A stretch of DNA of 9,912 bases from an uncultured Pseudomonadota bacterium (GTDB lineage Bacteria; Pseudomonadota; Gammaproteobacteria; Burkholderiales; Methylophilaceae): NCBI GenBank assembly GCA_903860085.1, contig CAIOPD010000143.1:1-9912 (forward strand), given 5' to 3'. Position 1 is the first letter of the stretch; the number at the start of each line of letters is the position of its first letter. Below, piece after piece: positions 1 through 5,093 of this stretch. Below the pieces are notes generated by a model. That model did not search any database, had not been told where the DNA came from, and saw only the letters and a list, made by a program, of their open reading frames with translations. A program made the translations under genes and the position numbers.

Positions 1-148
1 CCTGTGTGGTGCAACCTGGTGTTGAGTCTTTAGGGTAAAAATAAATGACTAAATTCTTACCAAGGTAATCTGAGAGTTGAAAATTTTTACCACTGGTTGC
101 TGGTAATAGAAAATCTGGAACAGATTGATTGAGCATTGAAGTGTTCAT
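1..148 (-). CDS. Peroxiredoxin of the PrxQ/Bcp type, N-terminal part (runs off left edge)
   Basis: The first 49 codons of a leftward gene are present; the rest lies outside the window. Members of this family reduce hydrogen peroxide and organic hydroperoxides in the cytoplasm, using a peroxidatic cysteine recycled by thioredoxin. The visible part has the thioredoxin-fold opening (VPDFLLPATSGKNFQLSDYL, residues 10-29), a beta strand LVIYFYP (33-39), and the signature P39-x3-T43-x2-C46 (YPKDSTPGCTTQ), which makes Cys46 the peroxidatic residue. The resolving cysteine that some PrxQ proteins carry five residues later would fall just past the edge. The chosen ATG at 148 has only a weak purine run (AGAAAG, 152-157) before it; a second ATG at 136 would drop four residues. 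The gene follows tonB after 104 nt. Family assignment is firm; the subtype and resolving cysteine cannot be seen. Confidence 0.88.
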   Translation of the reverse strand, partial: MNTSMLNQSVPDFLLPATSGKNFQLSDYLGKNLVIYFYPKDSTPGCTTQ

Positions 149-183
149 AACTTTCTAAATTAAGTGCTTATGTTATTGTTGAT

Positions 184-201
184 AAAAAGCCTGATTAAGG
201 C
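184..201 (-). terminator. Possible weak intrinsic terminator after tonB
   Basis: Read leftward, GCCT-TAATC-AGGC forms a 4-bp GC-rich stem with a 5-nt loop (201-189), followed at once by TTTTT (188-184). It lies about 50 nt past the tonB stop, in the 104-nt gap before the peroxiredoxin gene. The stem is short, so termination would probably be partial. I see no convincing separate promoter for the peroxiredoxin gene in this gap. Confidence 0.4.
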
Positions 202-252
202 AATAGCATATCGCATGAATATGACAATATTTATTTATCGGATGTCAGGCAG

Positions 253-942
253 TTATTCCAACCTGAATGGAATCGGCACTGTGATGCTGAAACTGCTTGC
301 ACGAAGCGCCTCTGGCGGCGATGGGAATGGAGCAGCCTTATCAATCATTTCCAGGGCTTGTTTATCAAGCACCTCGTAACCGCTACTGCTGAGGATTTTT
401 TTTGATTTGAGTTTGCCATTACCATCAAGAAGCAACTCTACAATAACCTCACCTTGCCAACCACGCATCTGCGCAATTTTCGGATATTGCTTATACTTGC
501 CAATCTTTCCCCATAGCGCATTGTTATAGCCATTAAGTGCAGCATTGATTTCGGCTTGGCTAGGCACTATCAGTTTTGGCGGCTCTGGTACCATAACAGG
601 AACTGGTGGTGATGGGGATACATCAACCTTGGGCGCTACTGCCAACACTTCAGTTTGCACTGATGGAGGGGGAGGTGGTACTTCTGTGCTTCGAGTAGGC
701 TTGGTTAAGGTTTTGATGGCTGGCTGTGATTTAATCTCTGGATGTTTAGGCGCCGGTGGGATGATTGCTGGGGGTTCTGGAGCTTTGACCAGCTCAATAT
801 TTAATACCTGACGTAATTTAACTTTCTCAAAGTTTAGATTGGGAATCACTACCACTAAAAAAGCGTGCAAAAGCATTGAGCAAATAATGGCCCAAATTAA
901 CTTGCTTTCATTAGCGGGAGAGTGTTTCACTGCGAGATTCAA
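253..942 (-). CDS. tonB: TonB-type energy-transducing protein
   Basis: TonB couples the inner-membrane proton-motive force, harvested by ExbB-ExbD, to outer-membrane receptors that import iron chelates, cobalamin and similar ligands. The 229-residue protein has the full architecture. There is a short cytoplasmic N-terminus and one membrane anchor (about 15-34), in which Ser22 and His26 reproduce the S-x3-H spacing of the functional Ser/His pair in E. coli TonB. A proline-rich periplasmic linker follows (about 54-127, including PPPPP at 89-93). The C-terminal TonB domain runs from about 139 to 229 and contains YPKIAQMRGWQGEVIVELLLDG from 153. The start used is TTG at 942, with an AGG about 10 nt upstream; GTG at codon 5 is an alternative without a better ribosome site. 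No exbB or exbD lies beside it, and the receptor it serves cannot be told from here. It follows moeA after 112 nt with its own promoter-like sequence, so it is probably a separate transcription unit. Confidence 0.88.
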   Translation of the reverse strand: MNLAVKHSPANESKLIWAIICSMLLHAFLVVVIPNLNFEKVKLRQVLNIELVKAPEPPAIIPPAPKHPEIKSQPAIKTLTKPTRSTEVPPPPPSVQTEVLAVAPKVDVSPSPPVPVMVPEPPKLIVPSQAEINAALNGYNNALWGKIGKYKQYPKIAQMRGWQGEVIVELLLDGNGKLKSKKILSSSGYEVLDKQALEMIDKAAPFPSPPEALRASSFSITVPIPFRLE

Positions 943-953
943 AGAGCAATAAC

Positions 954-972
954 CTAAATGATAAAAATTTTC
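954..972. promoter_or_regulatory. Fur-box-like sequence in the tonB leader
   Basis: By hand count, 13 of 19 positions match the classical Fur consensus GATAATGATAATCATTATC. The site lies between the proposed -10 element and the tonB start codon. Iron repression of tonB through Fur is common in proteobacteria. The region is very AT-rich, so a chance match is a real possibility. Confidence 0.3.
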
Positions 973-992
973 TACGGGTGAATTAGAGCAAA

Positions 993-1021
993 ATTATACA
1001 ACAAGGTGGCTCAGATGTTAT
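993..1021 (-). promoter_or_regulatory. Sigma70-like promoter for tonB
   Basis: Read leftward there is a perfect TATAAT -10 (998-993), preceded after exactly 17 nt by ATAACA (1021-1016), which matches 4 of 6 positions of the -35 consensus. The predicted transcript would start near 986 and leave a leader of about 45 nt before the tonB start. This is the best promoter match in the window and suggests tonB is transcribed apart from moeA. Confidence 0.55.
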
Positions 1022-1028
1022 GCGGCAA

Positions 1029-1058
1029 TTAGTATTGGCTATATGAAGCTAATACTAA
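1029..1058 (-). terminator. Hairpin overlapping the moeA stop codon (terminator or 3'-end structure)
   Basis: TTAGTATT (1029-1036) and AATACTAA (1051-1058) are perfect inverse complements. Inside them GCT (1038-1040) pairs with AGC (1047-1049) around a 6-nt loop. Positions 1037 and 1050 form an A-C mismatch in leftward RNA. The structure contains the moeA TAG stop (1057-1055). No U-run follows on the leftward strand, so it is not a standard intrinsic terminator. It might protect the 3' end or reduce read-through into tonB. Confidence 0.4.
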
Positions 1059-2335
1059 ACAAGGCCATCTAATACTTGCACCTGCACTAGGGCCCCAGCA
1101 CTTAAGTTGCCTGTAGCTTCATCTAGGACAATAAAACAGTTGGCGAGTGACATTGAGCTGAGAATTGCCGAACCTTGAGCGCCGGTGGGCTTAACCTTCC
1201 AAATTTCATCTTTATCAGCAAATAACACACCACGTTGAAATTCTGTGCGACCGGTCATTTTTTTGATATTTTCAGTACACTCGACATTAAACACGGGCAA
1301 TGGCGTTGGTTGGGGTTGTCCCATTAGCACCAACATCGCTTCCCGCACGAATTGATAAAATGTGACCATGACGGCTACTGGGTTGCCGGGCAAGCCGAAG
1401 TAATGAGCATTACCAACTTTGCCGTAGGCCAAAGGTCTGCCTGGCTTCATCGCTATTTTCCAAAACACTACTTGCCCATGTTTAGTTAATAAAAGTTTCA
1501 TATAATCGGCTTCACCGACAGAAACGCCACCACTAGAAATCACCACATCTGCTATCTGAGAGGCAGTCAGCAAAGTACTTTGCAGTAAATCTGGATTATC
1601 TGGAATTGCCCCCATATCAATCACTTCAACGCCCATACGTGTCAACATGCCATGCAAGGTATAACGATTACTATCGTAAACCTGTCCGGTTTCCAGTGAC
1701 TGTCCCACGCTTGCCAGCTCATCGCCAGTTGAGAAAAATGCCACTTTCAATTTGCGATAGACCGGAATTTTTGCTATGCCTAATGAGGCAAACAGTCCTA
1801 AATCTGCGGCACGCATCAAATGCCCACTTGTGAGTACGACTTGTCCCAACTTTAAGTCTTCTCCGGCATAGCGCACGTTCATCGTGCGTTTAGGTGCTTC
1901 AGTAAAGCGAATAATATTGGCTTCACATTGGACGCGCTCTTGCATGATGACGGTATCAGCCCCCTTGGGCATGGCGCCACCAGTCATAATACGCACGCAT
2001 TCTCCGGCTGCAAGTGTGCCATCAAAAGCTTTGCCAGCAAAGACGGTAGCAATGATCGTTAATTCCGTAGATGCATTGAGTTTAATATCATCTGCATTAA
2101 AAGCGTAGCCATCCATGGCAGAGTTGTCGTAGTTGGGCACATTGGCTGGTGATAATATATCCGTTGCCAATATGCGGCCCAGTGAACTAAGTAAATCTAT
2201 AAGCTCGCTCTCAGTTATAGGATTTAAATAGTCGCGTATATACAGTCTTGCCTTTGCCACTGACATGGAGTTAGGGTCGTAATCATCCATGCCATGCGTG
2301 CCACTAATAAGCTTACTAATGGAATTGGTTGTCAT
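1055..2335 (-). CDS. moeA: Molybdopterin molybdenumtransferase MoeA
   Basis: MoeA inserts molybdate into adenylylated molybdopterin, giving Mo-molybdopterin with release of AMP; it acts in the cytoplasm. The 426-residue length is near the family norm of about 410. Motifs appear in the expected order: NYDNSAMDGYA (68-78), RIMTGGAMPKGADTVIMQE (115-133), STGDEL (202-207), VYDSNRYTLHGML (219-231), SSGGVSVGEADY (267-278), KPGRPLAYGK (297-306) and GLPGNPVAVMVTF (314-326). The SSGGVSVGEADY stretch is the core of the MoCF-biosynthesis fold that binds the adenylylated pterin. A domain-IV barrel fills the end (about 345-426). The start is ATG at 2335, six nt after mobB ends. No good ribosome site is visible, so translation may be coupled to mobB; an internal ATG at codon 16 is the alternative. 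It is the last gene of the moaA-mobA-mobB-moeA cluster. A hairpin overlaps its stop codon. Confidence 0.96.
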   Translation of the reverse strand: MTTNSISKLISGTHGMDDYDPNSMSVAKARLYIRDYLNPITESELIDLLSSLGRILATDILSPANVPNYDNSAMDGYAFNADDIKLNASTELTIIATVFAGKAFDGTLAAGECVRIMTGGAMPKGADTVIMQERVQCEANIIRFTEAPKRTMNVRYAGEDLKLGQVVLTSGHLMRAADLGLFASLGIAKIPVYRKLKVAFFSTGDELASVGQSLETGQVYDSNRYTLHGMLTRMGVEVIDMGAIPDNPDLLQSTLLTASQIADVVISSGGVSVGEADYMKLLLTKHGQVVFWKIAMKPGRPLAYGKVGNAHYFGLPGNPVAVMVTFYQFVREAMLVLMGQPQPTPLPVFNVECTENIKKMTGRTEFQRGVLFADKDEIWKVKPTGAQGSAILSSMSLANCFIVLDEATGNLSAGALVQVQVLDGLV

Positions 2336-2341
2336 CGTTTT

Positions 2342-2887
2342 TTAAGTGGATTGATTGCGAGGTAGCCAGTTTAAGATAAATTCAACCAATATAGGCGCAT
2401 TATTCAGGTCTAGTGTCGGCAGAGATGTGCAGACTTCGCCGTCGGAAGCGATGGCGATGATGCTGGGGTCACTGTCAGCAATCAATAGCTTATTGACGCT
2501 AGCACGGTAGATTTCAATTTTAGGTATAGGCTCATGCCTGAAGCCTTCCACTAGAATTAAATCAATTAAACTTTGGTCTAGTTGTTCCAGTAATTCATTA
2601 AGACCAATGTCTAGGCTGGTATCTCGTTCAGCAATACGATCAAGCTCGGTGATTAGGGCCCATCGCTTGCGAGATCCGAGGAGCATTTGTACGGCTCCCG
2701 CCTCTCTTAATACAAAGCTATCTTTACCTTCATGATCAATATCAAAGCTGTGATGCGCATGCTTTATCACCGAGATTCTTAGTCCTTGGGCGACTAGTAA
2801 TGGAATCAGTTGGGTAAGCAGAGTGGTTTTTCCGATGCCGCTCACTGCAGCACAAAATCCTAAAATAGGTTTATTGGTGTTGGTCAT
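2342..2887 (-). CDS. mobB: Molybdopterin-guanine dinucleotide biosynthesis protein MobB
   Basis: MobB is a P-loop GTP-binding protein that assists MobA in forming the guanine-dinucleotide form of the cofactor; it helps but is not essential in E. coli. From ATG at 2887 it is 181 residues, close to the E. coli length of about 175. Near the N-terminus is the nucleotide-binding loop AAVSGIGKTTLL (13-24), with Ala where the first Walker A Gly often stands, as in my memory of E. coli MobB. Next come VIKHAHHSFDIDHEGKDSF and REAGA, both typical of the family, then LVEGFRHEPIPKIEIYR in the second half. A TTG six codons upstream (2905) would extend it, but neither start has a clear ribosome site. With the ATG it overlaps the end of mobA by 17 nt, implying coupled translation. 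moeA starts 6 nt after its stop. Confidence 0.94.
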   Translation of the reverse strand: MTNTNKPILGFCAAVSGIGKTTLLTQLIPLLVAQGLRISVIKHAHHSFDIDHEGKDSFVLREAGAVQMLLGSRKRWALITELDRIAERDTSLDIGLNELLEQLDQSLIDLILVEGFRHEPIPKIEIYRASVNKLLIADSDPSIIAIASDGEVCTSLPTLDLNNAPILVEFILNWLPRNQST

Positions 2888-3482
2888 GTAGGGATTCAAG
2901 TGCAATTAAATCTGCCTGTGTGTTGATGTTGGCAAAAGCATTGAGATTGTCGTCAAAAGTTACCTCAGCGCATTTTAGGCTTGCATACCAGGCATCAAAC
3001 TTACGGCCGCCTGTTTGCAAATAACTTTCTAGATGAGGTAACAAATTTTTTTTGCACAGACAAAATACTGGATGCACTTGAGTACCGGTTTTAGCTATCG
3101 CAATGTCGGCGGCGTTGGCAAGCAGTGCTGACAATAATTTTTCTGCTAAATCAAGTGCCAGTAAAGGTGAGTCACATGGAGCCGTTAATACATAGGGGTT
3201 TTGGGCTACCTGCATCCCTGCATGCAAGCCGGCCAGAGGGCCTGCGTAACCAGGAATATTGTCTGTAATCACTGGGTAGCCTAGGGCTGCGTAAGATGAA
3301 ACATGATGATTGGCATTGATGAATACTTGGCTGACTTGAGGCGCTAAGCGATGCGCGACATGGGCGACCATAGGCTGACCTAAAAAGTGGACTAAACCCT
3401 TTTCAACGGCTTGCTGTGAAACGTCACCAGCCATGCGTCGACCTTGCCCACCCGCTAAAATAACACCAGTAATGGCTGTCAT
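2871..3482 (-). CDS. mobA: Molybdenum cofactor guanylyltransferase MobA
   Basis: MobA transfers GMP from GTP to Mo-molybdopterin, yielding MGD; two MGD molecules give the bis-MGD cofactor used by FdsA, encoded across the divergent promoter. The 203 residues (family about 195-205) carry the nucleotidyltransferase signature LAGGQGRRM (9-17) and the downstream KGL lysine (Lys28). They also carry IPGYAGPLAGLHAG (76-89), the metal-binding APCDSP (101-106, Asp104), VHPVFCL (136-142), GGRKFDAWY (158-166) and AFANINTQADL (182-192). The loop between RRM and KGL has ten residues, against four (GGVD) in E. coli MobA as I recall it, so there is an insertion of about six. The start ATG at 3482 directly abuts the moaA stop. 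Purines encoded by the last two moaA codons probably serve as its ribosome site. Confidence 0.95.
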   Translation of the reverse strand: MTAITGVILAGGQGRRMAGDVSQQAVEKGLVHFLGQPMVAHVAHRLAPQVSQVFINANHHVSSYAALGYPVITDNIPGYAGPLAGLHAGMQVAQNPYVLTAPCDSPLLALDLAEKLLSALLANAADIAIAKTGTQVHPVFCLCKKNLLPHLESYLQTGGRKFDAWYASLKCAEVTFDDNLNAFANINTQADLIALESLHDQHQ

Positions 3483-4520
3483 TTATCCGCCAGTATGTGA
3501 CATAAAGCGAATGATTGATGGTTGTGCGCGACTCAAATCAAAATCATGGCCTTTGGGTTTAATCTGCATGCTGGCTAAAATTGCGTCAATCAAAGGTTGG
3601 TCGTCATGTGGATGGTTGCGCAATAGAGGCATTAAATCTATCTTACTTTCTTGACCCAAACATAAGTACAACTCACCTTTACAAGTAATACGTACTCGGT
3701 TACAAGCTTCACAAAAATTATGACTATGCGGCGAAATAAACCCAACTTTTGTCGAGGTGTTGGGTACGCGCCAGTAACGGGCTGGCCCGCCAGTAGTTTC
3801 AGTACTGGCAAGCAGCGCATATTGTGATTGCAATTGCTTTAAGGTGTCATCATTGCTGACAAAAGTGGAACCACGCACGTGATCCACATCACCAAGCGGC
3901 ATCTCTTCAATAAAGGAGATGTCAATTTCCTGTTGAATAGCAAATTCAAGTAGGTTGAGTGCTTCATCCTCATTAATGCCTCGCATCAGCACTGTATTCA
4001 TTTTAATGCTTTCAAAGCCAGCAATTTTTGCGGCTTGTATGCCACGCAATACTTTAGCGAGTTCGCCGGTGCGGGTAATAGCTTTAAAGCGATCTGCATC
4101 TAGGCTATCAATGCTAATGTTGATACGTTTAACCCCGGCATTTTTTAAATCCTGAGCTTGAAATTCCAACTGACTTCCATTGGTAGTAAGCACTAACTCT
4201 TGTAGCCCCTCCAGTTGTCCAATGGCTGAAAATAGCCATAATGCATTTTTACGCACCAAAGGTTCTCCACCAGTAATACGTACTTTGCTTACGCCCAATG
4301 CCACAAATACCGTTACTAGACGAGCACATTCCTCTAAGCTTAGTACTTCTGCGCGAGGTAAAAATGTCATAGACTCAGCCATGCAATATACGCAACGAAA
4401 ATCACAGCGATCGGTAATTGACAGGCGAATATAATCCACCCGTCGACCATGCTGATCAATGAGCAGTTTGGGGGCGGTTGACATCTTATTTTTTGCGCTG
4501 GGGGGCACTTTCAAAATCAT
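3483..4520 (-). CDS. moaA: GTP 3',8-cyclase MoaA
   Basis: MoaA is a radical-SAM enzyme that starts molybdopterin synthesis, turning GTP into 3',8-cyclo-7,8-dihydro-GTP, which MoaC then converts to cyclic pyranopterin monophosphate. Visible marks are the N-terminal radical-SAM cluster C39-x3-C43-x2-C46 (in DRCDFRCVYCM), the SAM-binding TGGEPLVR, the C-terminal substrate-side cluster C-x2-C-x13-C (starting FCEACNRVRITC), and the C-terminal Gly-Gly (SHTGG) needed for catalysis. The length is 345 from ATG at 4520, or 333 from ATG at 4484 (codon 13). The shorter form is closer to the E. coli length (about 329), and neither start has a clear ribosome site. As the first gene of the cofactor cluster, it reads away from fdsG across the 110-nt control region. 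No moaC, moaD or moaE is adjacent, so the rest of the pathway must lie elsewhere. Confidence 0.96.
   Translation of the reverse strand: MILKVPPSAKNKMSTAPKLLIDQHGRRVDYIRLSITDRCDFRCVYCMAESMTFLPRAEVLSLEECARLVTVFVALGVSKVRITGGEPLVRKNALWLFSAIGQLEGLQELVLTTNGSQLEFQAQDLKNAGVKRINISIDSLDADRFKAITRTGELAKVLRGIQAAKIAGFESIKMNTVLMRGINEDEALNLLEFAIQQEIDISFIEEMPLGDVDHVRGSTFVSNDDTLKQLQSQYALLASTETTGGPARYWRVPNTSTKVGFISPHSHNFCEACNRVRITCKGELYLCLGQESKIDLMPLLRNHPHDDQPLIDAILASMQIKPKGHDFDLSRAQPSIIRFMSHTGG
3486..3491 (-). promoter_or_regulatory. Shine-Dalgarno-like site for mobA inside moaA
   Basis: The purine-rich GGCGGA sits three nt before the mobA ATG. It is formed by the two codons (GGC GGA) for the conserved C-terminal Gly-Gly of MoaA. 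The spacing is short, so initiation probably also depends on ribosomes finishing moaA. It supports ATG 3482 as the mobA start. Confidence 0.45.
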
Positions 4521-4563
4521 GAATTGTCGTACACAAAGTTATATTCAATCAGTGTAATATACC

Positions 4564-4592
4564 ATTTTGTATACAGCTAGATTTTTAGTCAA
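4564..4592 (-). promoter_or_regulatory. Candidate promoter for the moaA-mobA-mobB-moeA cluster
   Basis: Read leftward, TTGACT (4592-4587, 5 of 6 matches to the -35 consensus) is followed after 17 nt by CAAAAT (4569-4564, 4 of 6 to the -10 consensus). Transcription would begin near 4557, giving a leader of about 37 nt to the first moaA ATG. The -10 hexamer lies between the two TATAC repeats, and the palindrome TGTATACA overlaps its upstream end. Confidence 0.45.
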
Positions 4593-4619
4593 AATATTAT
4601 CGGCAGTAATAGTCGTTTT

Positions 4620-4625
4620 GGAGAG
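4620..4625 (+). promoter_or_regulatory. Ribosome binding site that fixes the TTG start of fdsG
   Basis: GGAGAG ends five nt before the TTG at 4631. No in-frame ATG lies near the conserved N-terminus, so this site is the main reason for accepting the TTG start. Confidence 0.7.
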
Positions 4626-4630
4626 TTAAC

Positions 4631-5092
4631 TTGCAAGATTTGCCAATAAAAATAGATGCCTTGATCGCTAAGCATCAACACTTGCCAGGGGCATTGTTGC
4701 CCCTGCTGCATGCAATTCAAGATGAAGTGGGCTATGTGCCAGAGGCTTCCTATAAGCCCATTGCTAAAGGGTTAAATTTATCAGTTGCTGAAGTGCATGG
4801 GGTAGTGACTTTTTATCATCACTTCCGCACCCATAAGCCAGGCCGACATACGCTGCAAATTTGCCGTGCAGAATCATGCCAAGCGATGGGCTCTGTAGCA
4901 TTGGAAGCACATGCGAAGCAATGTTTGAATATTGATTATCACCAAACCACAAAAGACGATGCCATCACTTTGGAGCCAGTGTATTGCTTAGGTAATTGCG
5001 CGCTTTCACCCGCGGTGATGATGGATGATGAAATCTATGGACGTGTCTCGGCCGCTGATTTAGATGCACTAGTTGCGGAGGCCACGGCTTAG
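4631..5092 (+). CDS. fdsG: NAD+-dependent formate dehydrogenase, gamma subunit FdsG
   Basis: FdsG is the small [2Fe-2S] subunit of the soluble molybdenum formate dehydrogenase and is homologous to NuoE of complex I. In the complex it sits beside the FMN site of FdsB. The 153 residues start with a helical bundle (about 1-70, with LLHAIQDEVGYVP and AEVHGVVTFYHHF). A thioredoxin-like ferredoxin domain follows, with cluster ligands C78-x4-C83 (CRAESC) and C119-x3-C123 (CLGNC). The start is TTG with a good GGAGAG site. The gene opens the right arm; fdsB starts one nt after its stop. Standing alone the protein could be mistaken for NuoE. The FdsB and FdsA partners, the fused molybdenum domain in FdsA and the following fdhD identify it as FdsG. 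Confidence 0.95.
   Translation: MQDLPIKIDALIAKHQHLPGALLPLLHAIQDEVGYVPEASYKPIAKGLNLSVAEVHGVVTFYHHFRTHKPGRHTLQICRAESCQAMGSVALEAHAKQCLNIDYHQTTKDDAITLEPVYCLGNCALSPAVMMDDEIYGRVSAADLDALVAEATA
5077..5081 (+). promoter_or_regulatory. Ribosome binding site for fdsB within the end of fdsG
   Basis: A perfect GGAGG lies 12 nt before ATG 5094, inside the last fdsG codons. The in-frame TTG at 5073 overlaps the region upstream of this site and cannot use it, so the ATG is preferred. The spacing is a little long. Confidence 0.6.
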
Positions 5093-5093
5093 T

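Larger units (their letters stand above)
4521..4630. promoter_or_regulatory. Divergent control region between moaA and fdsG
   Basis: This AT-rich 110-nt stretch separates the cofactor genes from the formate dehydrogenase genes and must hold the promoters for both arms unless transcription enters from farther away. It contains TATATT-N10-AATATA (4540-4561), a direct repeat TATAC-N7-TATAC (4558-4574), and the perfect 8-bp palindrome TGTATACA (4568-4575). A moaA promoter can be proposed. I could not find a convincing rightward sigma70 promoter for fdsG; TATTAT at 4595-4600 is a -10-like hexamer without a partner. Confidence 0.6.

Noticed and set aside
545..811. Glycine-rich open frame on the plus strand opposite tonB
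   Set aside because: It is the antisense shadow of the proline-rich TonB linker (proline codons read as glycine codons) and has no ribosome site.
4485..4592. Molybdenum-cofactor riboswitch in the moaA leader
   Set aside because: The predicted leader is only about 37-75 nt and shows no multi-stem structure; the known motif is considerably longer.
4567..4600. Rightward sigma70 promoter for fdsG using TTGTAT and TATTAT
   Set aside because: The spacing is 22 nt, and no other -35/-10 pair at 16-18 nt gave a reasonable match. The fdsG promoter remains unidentified.
5073..5093. TTG start seven codons before the chosen fdsB start
   Set aside because: It lies inside fdsG, leaves the GGAGG unused, and adds MRRPRLS before the normal MTIEIYIPRD opening.
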